Assembly (NCBI GenBank): GCA_947476325.1
Contig: CANJPZ010000009.1
Location: forward strand, 1-64,000
Source: Caulobacteraceae bacterium
GTDB lineage: Bacteria; Pseudomonadota; Alphaproteobacteria; Caulobacterales; Caulobacteraceae
Length of the DNA stretch: 64,000 nucleotides
Reading direction: 5' to 3'
Shown here: in pieces, positions 39,688 to 47,889 of the stretch
Layout of the letters: each line of letters begins with the position of its first letter
How positions within the stretch are numbered: the stretch's first letter is position 1
Made by a program: the position numbers and the translations under genes
The notes under the pieces: generated by a model
Database searches by the model: none
Seen by the model: the letters and a program-made list of their open reading frames with translations, nothing else
What the model was told of the DNA's origin: nothing

Positions 39688-40095
39688 ATGGCGCTATACG
39701 AACACGTGCTGATCGCGCGGCAGGACATTTCCGCGCAACAGGCTGAACAGCTCAACGAAGATCTGAAAGCCCTCATCGAGGGACAAGGCGGTCACATCGC
39801 CAAGATCGAGTACTGGGGCCTTCGCAACCTCTCTTACCGGGTCAAAAAGAACCGCAAGGGTCACTATTCGCTCCTCGCCATCGACGCGCCCGTCGCCTCG
39901 GTGAAGGAAATGGAACGTCAGCTGTCGCTCAATGAAGACGTGCTGCGCTACATGACCATCCGCGTCGACGAACTCGACCTGGAGCTTTCGCCCGTTCTCG
40001 CCCGCCGTGACCGCGAGCGCAGCGACCGTCCCCGCTTCGACGATGACGCGCCTGTCGCCGACGTCGACGCCGACGTCGATGCGGACGAGGTCTAG
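39688..40095 (+). CDS. rpsF: 30S ribosomal protein S6
   Basis: 135 residues. [20 protein letters not shown] start after [28 protein letters not shown] in the middle, and [12 protein letters not shown]. The C-terminus has an acidic tail rich in Asp and Val (from about residue 118), longer than in E. coli. The roughly 125-base leader after the preceding terminator could hold the S6:S18 autoregulatory RNA, but I could not confirm this. Confidence 0.98.
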   Translation: MALYEHVLIARQDISAQQAEQLNEDLKALIEGQGGHIAKIEYWGLRNLSYRVKKNRKGHYSLLAIDAPVASVKEMERQLSLNEDVLRYMTIRVDELDLELSPVLARRDRERSDRPRFDDDAPVADVDADVDADEV

Positions 40096-40104
40096 GAGAT
40101 TATC

Positions 40105-40353
40105 ATGACTGATGAATCAGCCCCCGCCGCCCGCCGCCCGTTCTTCCGCCGCCGCAAGGTCTGCCCGTTCTCGGGCGCCGGCGCGCCCAAGATCGATTAC
40201 AAGGACGTAAAGCTGCTTCAGCGCTACGTCTCCGAGCGCGGCAAGATCGTCCCGTCGCGCATCACCGCCGTCTCGGCCAAGAAGCAACGTGAACTGGCCC
40301 GCGCCATCAAGCGCGCCCGCTTCCTGTCGCTCCTGCCCTACGTCGTGAAGTGA
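40105..40353 (+). CDS. rpsR: 30S ribosomal protein S18
   Basis: 82 residues. [40 protein letters not shown] and [14 protein letters not shown] are classic S18 segments. It lies 9 bases after rpsF; the two proteins bind 16S rRNA as a heterodimer. Confidence 0.98.
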   Translation: MTDESAPAARRPFFRRRKVCPFSGAGAPKIDYKDVKLLQRYVSERGKIVPSRITAVSAKKQRELARAIKRARFLSLLPYVVK

Positions 40354-40363
40354 GGATTACCCA

Positions 40364-40948
40364 ATGAAAGTCATCCTGCTTGAACGCGTCGAGGGCCGCG
40401 GCTCCATCGGCGACGTCGTCAACGTGAAGGACGGGTTCGCCCGTAACTATCTGCTGCCGCGCCACAAGGCGCTGCGGGCCAATTCGGCCAACTTGAAGGT
40501 CTTCGAAGGTCAGCGCGTTGAAATCGAAGCCCGTAACCTGAAGGCGCGCGAGGCCGCTTCGGCGTCCGGCGACAAGCTCGACGGTTCGGTCTACGTCATG
40601 ATCCGCCAGGCGGGTGAAGGCGGCCAGCTCTACGGTTCGGTCTCCGGCCGTGACGTGGCCGACGCCATCAATGCTGAAGGCGGCGCGGTCGATCGCTCGA
40701 TGATCGCGCTCGACAAGCCGATCAAGACCATCGGCGTCCACCCCGTGAAGGTGAAGCTGCATGCCGAGGTCGCCGTGACCGTCAGCATCAACATCGCCCG
40801 CAGCGACGACGAAGCGGTCCGTCAGGCCCGCGGCGAAAACGTCATCAACACCCAGTTCGAGGAAGACGCGGCGTTCAACGCTGAAGCCGCCGCTGACATG
40901 CTCGACGGTGGCGCCGGCAAGCTCGGCGACGACCGCGACTTCGCCTAG
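40364..40948 (+). CDS. rplI: 50S ribosomal protein L9
   Basis: 194 residues. N-terminal rRNA-binding domain MKVILLERVEGRGSIGDVVN and VKDGFARNYLLPRHKAL, central connecting helix, then the C-terminal domain (GQLYGSVSGRDVADAIN, IKTIGVHPVKVKLHAEV). The C-terminus runs about 40 residues past the usual end and is acidic, as in other alphaproteobacteria. Last gene of the operon, with a clear terminator downstream. Confidence 0.98.
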   Translation: MKVILLERVEGRGSIGDVVNVKDGFARNYLLPRHKALRANSANLKVFEGQRVEIEARNLKAREAASASGDKLDGSVYVMIRQAGEGGQLYGSVSGRDVADAINAEGGAVDRSMIALDKPIKTIGVHPVKVKLHAEVAVTVSINIARSDDEAVRQARGENVINTQFEEDAAFNAEAAADMLDGGAGKLGDDRDFA

Positions 40949-40975
40949 GCGAGACGTCGACTGCAGCAAGATCAA

Positions 40976-41004
40976 GGGCGGCCTGGAAACGGGCCGCCTT
41001 TTTT
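40976..41004 (+). terminator. Rho-independent terminator of rpsF-rpsR-rplI
   Basis: GGCGGCC (40977-40983) pairs with GGCCGCC (40992-40998) around an 8-base loop, followed by TTTTTT. Confidence 0.88.
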
Positions 41005-41050
41005 CTTGGCCGTACATCCGCCCGCATCCTTGCGCTATGACGGGGTCACC

Positions 41051-41998
41051 ATGCGCGCGCCGCCTTTCATCCTCGTCTTGCTGACATCAGCCCTGGTCGC
41101 CACGGCGAGCCATGCCGCAGCCTACAAGCCGCCTCGCCTGTCCGATGGCCATCCAGATCTGCAGGGCGACTGGCACAACGCCAGCATCACCACCCTTGAG
41201 CGGCCGATGCAGTACGCGGACCGCAAGGCCCTGACCGCCGACGAGGCCGCCGGCATCGAGGCCGAATTCTCGGATTTCGCCAGCATCGGCCCCAGCGGTC
41301 CGCCCGAAGACGGCGGTGCCTTCAACCTAGGCCAGGGCGGCGATCTGGACGCCTTCACCACGGTCATGCGGGTGGCCGGGGAGCCGCGCACCAGCCTGAT
41401 CACCTCCACGCCCGATGGCCGCATCCCGGCGTCAAGGCCGCGCCCGCCGGGTCCAGCGCCCCTTTCCATCGAGGACATGGCGGCCAATCCCGAAACCATG
41501 GCCCCGGTCGAGCGCTGCGTGATCAACGCCAGCGCCAACGGGTGGGCGGTTATGCTACCTGGCGAATACAACAACAATTTCCGCATCGTACAGACGAATA
41601 CTCACGTTTCTATTATGATCCAGATGGCGAACGATGTCCGCATCATCCGCCTGGGCGCACGCCACCGCACGGACGGCGCGCGGCCCTGGATGGGCGATTC
41701 GGTCGCCCGCTGGGATGGCGATACCCTAGTGGTGGAGACCACCAACTTCCCCAGGGCCCAGGCCTTCTTCGGCGCCTGGGAACAACTCAAGGTCACCGAG
41801 CGCTTCACCCGCGTCGCCAAGGACCGTCTGCTCTACCGCTTCACGGTCGAGGATCCGACCGTTTGGGACAAACCCTGGGGCGGCGAGTACGAATTTGGCC
41901 GCCCCCGCCGCGCCATCGAGGAATACGCCTGCCACGAAAATGACCACACCCTGCAAAACGCCCTGGAGGCGGCCCGCTACGAGGAAGGCGCGCGCTGA
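41051..41998 (+). CDS. Exported protein of unknown function
   Basis: 315 residues. Signal peptide MRAPPFILVLLTSALVATAS with cleavage near AAA. The mature part starts YKPPRLSDGHPDLQGDWHNA, a motif common to a large set of secreted, uncharacterised proteins of alphaproteobacteria and acidobacteria. Other segments are ARWDGDTLVVETTNF, LKVTERFTRVAKDRLLYRF and a terminal YACHENDHTLQNALEAAR. No enzymatic motif is recognised. It stands alone after the ribosomal operon terminator. Confidence 0.8.
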   Translation: MRAPPFILVLLTSALVATASHAAAYKPPRLSDGHPDLQGDWHNASITTLERPMQYADRKALTADEAAGIEAEFSDFASIGPSGPPEDGGAFNLGQGGDLDAFTTVMRVAGEPRTSLITSTPDGRIPASRPRPPGPAPLSIEDMAANPETMAPVERCVINASANGWAVMLPGEYNNNFRIVQTNTHVSIMIQMANDVRIIRLGARHRTDGARPWMGDSVARWDGDTLVVETTNFPRAQAFFGAWEQLKVTERFTRVAKDRLLYRFTVEDPTVWDKPWGGEYEFGRPRRAIEEYACHENDHTLQNALEAARYEEGAR

Positions 41999-42126
41999 CG
42001 AGCGCTCTCATGCGTCAGCATGACCCGCGCCATTTCTCCGTCGTCATCTGGTCCCCAGCCCTTTGTTACGCTAGGGTTCCCTCAACAGCCGCGCAGCGGC
42101 CCACACCCATTTTGAGGAGCACGCCC

Positions 42127-42459
42127 ATGGGATTGTTCGACGGACTGATCGGCGGCGTGGTCGGCGCCGAGATGGCCACGGTGGTCAACGGCCTCATCGA
42201 AAAGCACGGCGGCATCGGCGGCATCGTCTCGGAGTTCCAGTCCAAGGGACTCGGCTAGACGGTCAAATCCTGGGTCGCTGTCGGCCCCAACCAGCCCGTC
42301 TCCGGCGAACAGATCAGTCAGGTCCTGGGCTCGGACACCGTCTCCCAGCTGGCCGCGCGCTTTGGTTTCTCGCAGGAAGATCTCGCCAACAAGATTTCGC
42401 AAGTCCTCCCCCAGGTCGTCGACAAGCTGACTCCCCACGGCACGTTGCCTTCCGCCTAG
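42127..42459 (+). pseudogene. YidB-family (DUF937) gene interrupted by an in-frame amber codon
   Basis: From the ATG after TTGAGGAG the frame reads MGLFDGLIGGVVGAEMATVV ... SEFQSKGLG, then TAG at 42256-42258. It then continues in the same frame as TVKSWVAVGPNQPVSGEQI ... FGFSQEDLANKISQVLPQVV, ending LPSA and TAG at 42457-42459. The two halves together make a complete YidB-like protein of about 110 residues (in relatives the sequence across the junction reads GLGD/E-xVxSWV). A single GAG-to-TAG change explains it. It is either a real nonsense mutation or a sequence error; read-through is less likely. Confidence 0.88.
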
Positions 42460-42479
42460 ACCAACCTGTCGGAACAGAT

Positions 42480-42501
42480 CGCCCTTCAATCCCGAAGGGC
42501 G
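42480..42501. terminator. Hairpin between the two broken genes
   Basis: CGCCCTTC (42480-42487) pairs with GAAGGGCG (42494-42501), a perfect 8-bp stem with a 6-base loop. No T tract follows, so the terminator role is uncertain. Confidence 0.35.
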
Positions 42502-42537
42502 CGGCTGGATCCCAAGAAAATGTCGGGAATCGTCATC

Positions 42538-43126
42538 ATGAAACGCTTTATGCTCGGCGCGGTCGCCGCCCTTCTGGCTCCGGTCGCCATAGCCGTCACC
42601 GGCCAAGGCGCCGGCGGCCTCTGAACGCACCTACGACTGCACCAAGGCCGGCAACGCCAACAAGGAAGCCTGCAAGAGCGCGCCCAAGGCTGCAGCCGCG
42701 ACCACGACCGCGACCGTAAAGACCACGACGCCTGCACCAGCGACGAAGACCACGCCGGCGGCCGCAGCGCCCAAGGCAACTCCGGCTACGCCGGCCGCCG
42801 CACCGAAGGCCGCAACCACCCCGGTTGCAGCGCCCAAGGCCGCGACGCCTGCGCCTAAAGCCGCTACAGCCACCCCGGCCGTCAGCGATCGCACCTACGA
42901 CTGCACCAAGCCCGGCAACGCCAACAAGACCGCCTGCAAGTCAGCGGTAAAGGCGCCTGCGCCGGCGATCGTCGCCTCCGCAGCGCCGAAGGCGGCTCCC
43001 AAAGCGTCCGCAACGGCGTCTTCCGGCAAGCCGGCTGGCGCAACCGCCCAGTGCAAGGACGGCACCTACAGCACCAGCCAGACCCGCTCGGGCACCTGCT
43101 CGACCCACGGCGGCGTTGGAACCTAG
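42538..43126 (+). pseudogene. DUF3761-domain exported protein gene with a one-base frameshift
   Basis: The ATG opens a signal peptide (MKRFMLGAVAALLAPVAIAV) whose frame stops at TGA 42622-42624. From about 42602 the +1 frame continues as AKAPAASERTYDCTKAGNAN to a stop at 43124-43126 with no internal start codon, so it needs the upstream frame. The total length is 3n+1, consistent with one extra base between 42593 and 42621. The long part has two copies of (D/E)RTYDCTK-GNANK-ACK (42623-42676 and 42887-42940), Ala/Pro/Lys/Thr-rich linkers, and a C-terminal DUF3761 motif CKDGTYSTSQTRSGTCSTHG. Intact length would be 195 residues. Confidence 0.86.
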
Positions 43127-43154
43127 TACTAGTCCAGGTGAGACCCCTCGTTGC

Positions 43155-43187
43155 CGCCCTTTCGCGTCGCCTGGACGCGGAAGGGCG
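43155..43187. terminator. Strong 14-bp hairpin between convergent genes
   Basis: CGCCCTTTCGCGTC (43155-43168) and GACGCGGAAGGGCG (43174-43187) pair with one G-U around a 5-base loop. It lies between the DUF3761 gene and the oppositely oriented epoxide-hydrolase-like gene, so it may end transcription from both sides, although neither side has a good T tract. Confidence 0.55.
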
Positions 43188-43202
43188 CTTCGCCGGCTGA
43201 AC

Positions 43203-43649
43203 CTACCGGGCAAGGGCCTGGGTATAGGTCGACATATCGAAATAATCCCGCCATACCTTGATCTTGCCGCCTTGCAGCTGAAAGACCCCGCAGCAGGGCA
43301 GATCAACCGCCTTGTCGCCAATCCGGGTGCGATCCAGTCGCTCGGCGATGACCGTATCGCCGTCGGCGGCGAGACTGAGGATTTCCCACCGCGTGGCGGT
43401 CCAGGGCTTGATGAACCCCGCGATGAACGTCCGGATCGCCTCGCGCCCGGACACAGGTCGGGAGGGCATGTTGTGATAGACCCCATCCTCAGTGAAGTAG
43501 GCGGCCAGTTCGTCAGCATTCAGCCGCGACCAGGCGGAAATGAAATCGCGAATGATCTGGGCGTTGTCGCTCATGGGTTCCACCTTTGGCTGGGCCAGGA
43601 CGGCGCCGGGGGTCATCATCAGGACTGACAGAAAAAAGCGGCGGCGCAT
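43203..43649 (-). CDS. Limonene-1,2-epoxide-hydrolase-like protein (NTF2 fold), probably exported
   Basis: 148 residues from the ATG at 43649, which gives a signal peptide (MRRRFFLSVLMMTPGAVLA); an internal ATG at 43574 would give a cytosolic 123-residue form. The catalytic residues of limonene epoxide hydrolase can be matched: Tyr/Asn in VYHNMP, Arg/Asp in ERLDR and Asp in WRDYFD. LPCCGVFQLQGGKIKVWRDY fits the family closely. The true substrate may be a different epoxide; SnoaL-like non-enzymatic members are an alternative. Confidence 0.82.
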   Translation of the reverse strand: MRRRFFLSVLMMTPGAVLAQPKVEPMSDNAQIIRDFISAWSRLNADELAAYFTEDGVYHNMPSRPVSGREAIRTFIAGFIKPWTATRWEILSLAADGDTVIAERLDRTRIGDKAVDLPCCGVFQLQGGKIKVWRDYFDMSTYTQALAR

Positions 43650-43741
43650 GAGATGACTATTCGCATGCGGAGCCGGTGAGTCCAGTATCCGTCCGGGTCC
43701 CGCCTTGCCGGGGCTCGCTGGAACGATAGTCTCTCGTAACC

Positions 43742-44854
43742 ATGGCCATTGAACCAGCCAGCATGACAAGCATTCCCGGGCCCGGGCGCAGAATCGCCTT
43801 GGCGCTGTCGCTGCTGGGTCTGGTCCTCATTTCGCCCCGGCCCGTCCAGTCCCAGTCCGATACCGGCATGCGGAGCGAAGCGCCGATCCGCGAGGTGATG
43901 CTGAGCGACGGCGTGCGCCGCTATGGCGTGCCGGTCACCATCGGTTCGGTCGAGGTTCTCGCCGGCCTCGATACCGGCGCCGCCGGATTGCGGATCATGC
44001 CCGACGCGCCCGGCCGCGCCGCCGCCAGGGCTGAAACCGCCGCTGAGGACTATACCTTCGGCTCCGGGGCCCACCTGGAGGGCGTGAAGGGAAGTGTCAC
44101 CATCCGCATCGGCGATCTGTCGGGCGCAGCCACCGTCCACCTGGTCAACAAGGTCGGCTGCATCCCCCGCGCGCCGGGATGCCCTGGCTCGCTGGGCCTC
44201 AAGTACGGCTTCCTCGGCGATGGTTTGCCCGGGGAAGGCTTTCGCGTCCTGCTCGGCGCCAATATGGGCCGCACCAGCATCGACAACCCCCTCATCGCTG
44301 CCGGCGCCCGGCGCTGGATCATCGAGCTGCCCCGCCCCGGCGAGACCGGCCACCTGATCCTCAATCCCACCGACGACGAGCTGGCGGGTTTCACCCTGCT
44401 GCGCCTGCTGGGCGGCTTTCGCGAGGAAGAAGGCGGCGGCCTGCACGATTCCGTTCTCGGCTGCCTGCGCAACGAGACCACCCAGGCCCGCGCCTGCGGC
44501 CCCGTGGCGATGGATTCCGGGGCTTTTTCCCTGCGATTGCTCAATGCCGGCCTGGGAGCAGCGCCCTGGGCGAAGGACACCCCGGTCGCGCTGGAGTTCA
44601 TGGACGACCATCGCCAGCCCGTCGCCGCCGTCCAAATGATTGTGGGTCACATGGCCCAGACCCTGTCGTTTGGAGCGGCCCCGCGCCGCGAAACCATCGT
44701 TCAACCTGGAACGGCGCCCTATTTCGCCTATTCGGTGCTTTACGATCCGGCGCGAAGGATGATCGGGTTAAAAGCCCGCCCGTCTCCCCGCGCGATCGGC
44801 GGCGTGGCCGGATCTCTTCCAGCCGCGGTTGATCCAAACGCTCGCCGGCCCTGA
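43742..44854 (+). CDS. Exported aspartic-protease-like protein
   Basis: 370 residues; ATG at 43742 (43763 also possible). An N-terminal hydrophobic segment (IALALSLLGLVLISP) looks like a signal peptide. Two Asp-(Thr/Ser)-Gly motifs are seen, LAGLDTGAAGLRIM (about residue 77) and PVAMDSGAFSLRLLN (about residue 258), at a spacing typical of pepsin-like two-lobe proteases. Several cysteines could form disulfides in a periplasmic protein. Divergent from the epoxide-hydrolase-like gene. Family otherwise not recognised. Confidence 0.75.
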   Translation: MAIEPASMTSIPGPGRRIALALSLLGLVLISPRPVQSQSDTGMRSEAPIREVMLSDGVRRYGVPVTIGSVEVLAGLDTGAAGLRIMPDAPGRAAARAETAAEDYTFGSGAHLEGVKGSVTIRIGDLSGAATVHLVNKVGCIPRAPGCPGSLGLKYGFLGDGLPGEGFRVLLGANMGRTSIDNPLIAAGARRWIIELPRPGETGHLILNPTDDELAGFTLLRLLGGFREEEGGGLHDSVLGCLRNETTQARACGPVAMDSGAFSLRLLNAGLGAAPWAKDTPVALEFMDDHRQPVAAVQMIVGHMAQTLSFGAAPRRETIVQPGTAPYFAYSVLYDPARRMIGLKARPSPRAIGGVAGSLPAAVDPNARRP

Positions 44855-44963
44855 AATCACGGTTGCCCCCCGATATGAGCAGCGTCATTGAGCCTCGGTC
44901 CGACACCTTGTTCGAAGCTCGGGGACATGCCCTTCTGGCGGAGAAGATCAGGGTCAAACACCG

Positions 44964-46301
44964 ATGAACGCTTACGTCGAAGGCAACACCCCAGCGCTGG
45001 ACAGTTTCTGGATGCCGTTCACGGCGAACCGCCAGTTCAAGGCCGCGCCGCGGCTGCTGGTGGCCGCCCAGGGCATGTACTATCGCAGCGCCGATGACCG
45101 GCAGGTGCTCGACGGCACGGCGGGCCTGTGGTGCGTCAACGCCGGTCATGGCCGGCGCGCCATCGCCGAAGCGGTCGGTCGCCAACTCGCCGAACTGGAT
45201 TTCGCGCCGTCGCTCCAGATGGGTCACCCCATCGCCTTCGAATTCGCCGAACGTCTGGCCGCCATGGCGCCGGGCGGCCCGGACGCCGGCCTCGACCGCA
45301 TCTTCTTCACCAACTCCGGTTCGGAATCCGTCGACACCGCGCTCAAGATCGCTTTCGCCTATCAGCGCGCCATCGGCCAGGGAACGCGAACCCGGCTTAT
45401 CGGCCGTGAGCGGGGATATCACGGCGTCGGCTTTGGCGGAATCTCCGTCGGCGGCATGGTCAACAATCGCAGAATGTTTCCCCTGCTGCCCGGCGTCGAC
45501 CACCTGCGGCACACGCACGACCTGACCAGAAACGCCTTTTCCCGGGGCCAGCCGGCCCATGGCGCCGAACTTGCCGATGATCTCGAAGCGCTGGTGACCC
45601 TGCACGGCGCTGAAACCATTGCAGCGGTGATCGTTGAGCCCGTGGCCGGCTCGACAGGCGTGCTGCCGCCACCCGTCGGCTACCTCGAGCGTCTGCGGTC
45701 TATCTGCGACCGGCACGGCATTCTGTTGATCTTCGACGAGGTGATCACCGGCTTTGGCCGTCTGGGTTCACCTTTCGCCGTCGATCATTTCGGCGTCCGG
45801 CCCGATCTGACGACCACCGCCAAGGGCTTGACCAACGGCGCCTTCCCGATGGGCGCGGTGTTTGCCAGACGATCGATCTACGACGCGTTCATGGACGGGC
45901 CTGAAAGCCAGATCGACCTGTTCCACGGCTATACCTATTCCGGCCATCCGGCCGCCTGCGCCGCCGGCCTGGCGACCCTGGACATCTACAAGGCTGAAGG
46001 CCTTCTGACCCGCGCAGCGGACCTGTCGGCGGTTTGGGTCGACGCCATGCACGCCCTGCGCGGCCTACCCCACGTCATCGACATCCGCACCATCGGACTG
46101 GTCGCCGCGATCGAACTGGCCCCCAGGGCCGGCGCGCCGGGCTCGCGGGCCTATGAAGCCTTTGTGGACTGCTTCGAAAACGGCCTTCTGGTCCGGGTAA
46201 CCGGCGACACCATCGCCCTGTCGCCGCCGCTCATCATCGAGCCAGCCCAGATCGACGAACTGGTCAGCGTGCTGTCCGCCGCCCTGAAGCGGGTACAGTG
46301 A
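44964..46301 (+). CDS. Class III omega-amino acid:pyruvate aminotransferase
   Basis: 445 residues. PLP enzyme of the beta-alanine/omega-amino acid transaminase group: DSFWMPFTANRQFKAAPRLL at the N-terminus, FFTNSGSESVDTALKIA, PLP-aspartate in LLIFDEVITGFGRLG, PLP-lysine in LTTTAKGLTNGAFPMGAV, and HGYTYSGHPAACAAGLATL. Moves an amino group from beta-alanine or similar terminal amines to pyruvate. The amidase gene follows 81 bases later on the same strand. Confidence 0.93.
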   Translation: MNAYVEGNTPALDSFWMPFTANRQFKAAPRLLVAAQGMYYRSADDRQVLDGTAGLWCVNAGHGRRAIAEAVGRQLAELDFAPSLQMGHPIAFEFAERLAAMAPGGPDAGLDRIFFTNSGSESVDTALKIAFAYQRAIGQGTRTRLIGRERGYHGVGFGGISVGGMVNNRRMFPLLPGVDHLRHTHDLTRNAFSRGQPAHGAELADDLEALVTLHGAETIAAVIVEPVAGSTGVLPPPVGYLERLRSICDRHGILLIFDEVITGFGRLGSPFAVDHFGVRPDLTTTAKGLTNGAFPMGAVFARRSIYDAFMDGPESQIDLFHGYTYSGHPAACAAGLATLDIYKAEGLLTRAADLSAVWVDAMHALRGLPHVIDIRTIGLVAAIELAPRAGAPGSRAYEAFVDCFENGLLVRVTGDTIALSPPLIIEPAQIDELVSVLSAALKRVQ

Positions 46302-46382
46302 ACGGCGTCACAGCCGCTTGAACAGACAACAGACTCTGGACCGGCGGCCCGCCGGGACCAGCCGAACACGGGGAAGCAAGAC

Positions 46383-47795
46383 ATGAACTTCGATGACTAT
46401 CGCAAGCATGACGCGGCCGGACTGGCTGATCTGGTCGCCCGGCGTGAGGTCAGCGCCGCCGAACTTCTGGAAACCGCGGTCGCCCGCATGGCGCAGGTCA
46501 ATCCGGCCATCAACGCCGTTACCCTCGATCTGGCGGAGCAGGCGCGAAAGACCGCCGCCGGGCCCCTGCCCGGCGGGCATCTGGCCGGTGTTCCCTATCT
46601 GCTCAAGGACCTGGGGGCCCTGATGGTCGGAACCGTGACCAGCACGGGCTCGGCCATGCTGAAGAACAACGTCGCGGCGGCCGACAGTGCAGTCGTCGAG
46701 GGCTACAGGCGTGCGGGCCTGGTCATTTTCGGCAAGACCAACACCCCGGAAATGGGCCTGCTGCCGGTCACCGAGTCCAGCCTGCTGGGCGTCTGTCGTA
46801 ATCCCTGGGATGTCTCGCGCACGCCGGGCGGCTCGTCAGGCGGCGCGGCCGCGGCCGTGGCGGCGGGCATTGTCCCGGCCGCCCACGCCAGCGACGGCGG
46901 CGGATCGATCCGCACCCCGGCTTCGGTTTGCGGCCTGTTCGGCATGAAGCCGTCTCGCGGCCGGGTCTCGTTCGCCCCGCTGGGCGAAGGCTGGGGCGGG
47001 GCTTCGGTTCAGCACGCTGTCACGCGCTCGGTCCGCGACAGCGCCCTGTTGCTCGATGCGGTCTGCCGGCCTCAACCCGGCGATCCCTATTTCCTGCCCC
47101 CGCCCGAGCGGCCCTACGCCGAGACCGCCGCGCAAAATCCGGGCAAGCTGCGGGTGGCCGTCTTTCCGGGCGCCCTGGCCTGCCCGGCTCTGGATCCCGA
47201 ATGCGCCCAGGCCGTGCAGGACGCGGCCCGGCTGTGCGAAAGCCTCGGCCACCACGTCGAGGAGGTCAGCCTCCCCGGCGATCACGCCGCCATGCAGCTG
47301 GCCGCCGGCAATGTCATCGCCGCCTCGGTGGTGGCCAATGTCGAGGCCGAGGCCGCCCGCCGCGGCCGGGCCGTGACGGAAGACGAACTCGAGCCCGGAA
47401 CCTGGGCCACCTACAGGCGCGGTCAGAAAATTTCCGGCGGCGATTATGTGCGCAGCCTGGCTGTCCTGCACGCCTTTGGCCGCGCCGTGGCCGGCCTGTT
47501 CGCCCGCCATGACGTGCTGTTGCTGTCGACCCTCGGCTCTCCGGCCATTCCCGTCGGCTGGCTGTTCGAGGACACCAGGCTGTTCGCCGAGCGCCTGTTC
47601 GCCTTCATGCCCAACACCCAGGCCTTCAACAACACCGGCCAGCCGGCCATGACGGTGCCTCTGGCCTGGAGCAAGGGCGGCCTGCCTATCGGTCTGCAGT
47701 TCGTCGGCCGCGTCGGCGCCGAGACCACCCTGTTCCAGCTGGCGACCCAGCTTGAACAGGCCAGACCCTGGTTTGACCGCACCGCGCCGATCTGA
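46383..47795 (+). CDS. Amidase (amidase signature family)
   Basis: 470 residues. The Ser-cisSer-Lys triad is present: Lys in PYLLKDLGAL, the Gly/Ser-rich signature PGGSSGGAAAAVAAGIVP and nucleophile region DGGGSIRTPASVCGLFGMKP. The layout resembles 6-aminohexanoate-cyclic-dimer-hydrolase-type and other short-chain amidases. Together with the upstream aminotransferase it could release and deaminate an omega-amino acid; this is inference from position only. Confidence 0.92.
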   Translation: MNFDDYRKHDAAGLADLVARREVSAAELLETAVARMAQVNPAINAVTLDLAEQARKTAAGPLPGGHLAGVPYLLKDLGALMVGTVTSTGSAMLKNNVAAADSAVVEGYRRAGLVIFGKTNTPEMGLLPVTESSLLGVCRNPWDVSRTPGGSSGGAAAAVAAGIVPAAHASDGGGSIRTPASVCGLFGMKPSRGRVSFAPLGEGWGGASVQHAVTRSVRDSALLLDAVCRPQPGDPYFLPPPERPYAETAAQNPGKLRVAVFPGALACPALDPECAQAVQDAARLCESLGHHVEEVSLPGDHAAMQLAAGNVIAASVVANVEAEAARRGRAVTEDELEPGTWATYRRGQKISGGDYVRSLAVLHAFGRAVAGLFARHDVLLLSTLGSPAIPVGWLFEDTRLFAERLFAFMPNTQAFNNTGQPAMTVPLAWSKGGLPIGLQFVGRVGAETTLFQLATQLEQARPWFDRTAPI

Positions 47796-47807
47796 CCGGA
47801 GGGGCGC

Positions 47808-47816
47808 CTATCCACA
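47808..47816 (+). promoter_or_regulatory. DnaA-box-like 9-mer upstream of dnaB
   Basis: CTATCCACA differs from the DnaA consensus TTATCCACA at one base and sits 74 bases before the dnaB start. An inverted GGGCGCC/GGCGCCC pair flanks this gap. A single site is weak evidence. Confidence 0.25.
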
Positions 47817-47889
47817 GGGCGATAAACTTCTGTTGAGCAAGGCGAGAAGTAAAGGGCGCCCACGCACATTGCTAAGGTAGGGTCTCGCC

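Noticed and set aside
42082-42630. 182-codon minus-strand frame over the broken YidB and DUF3761 genes
   Set aside because: Antisense to sequence that clearly encodes the YidB family; the protein shows no domain.
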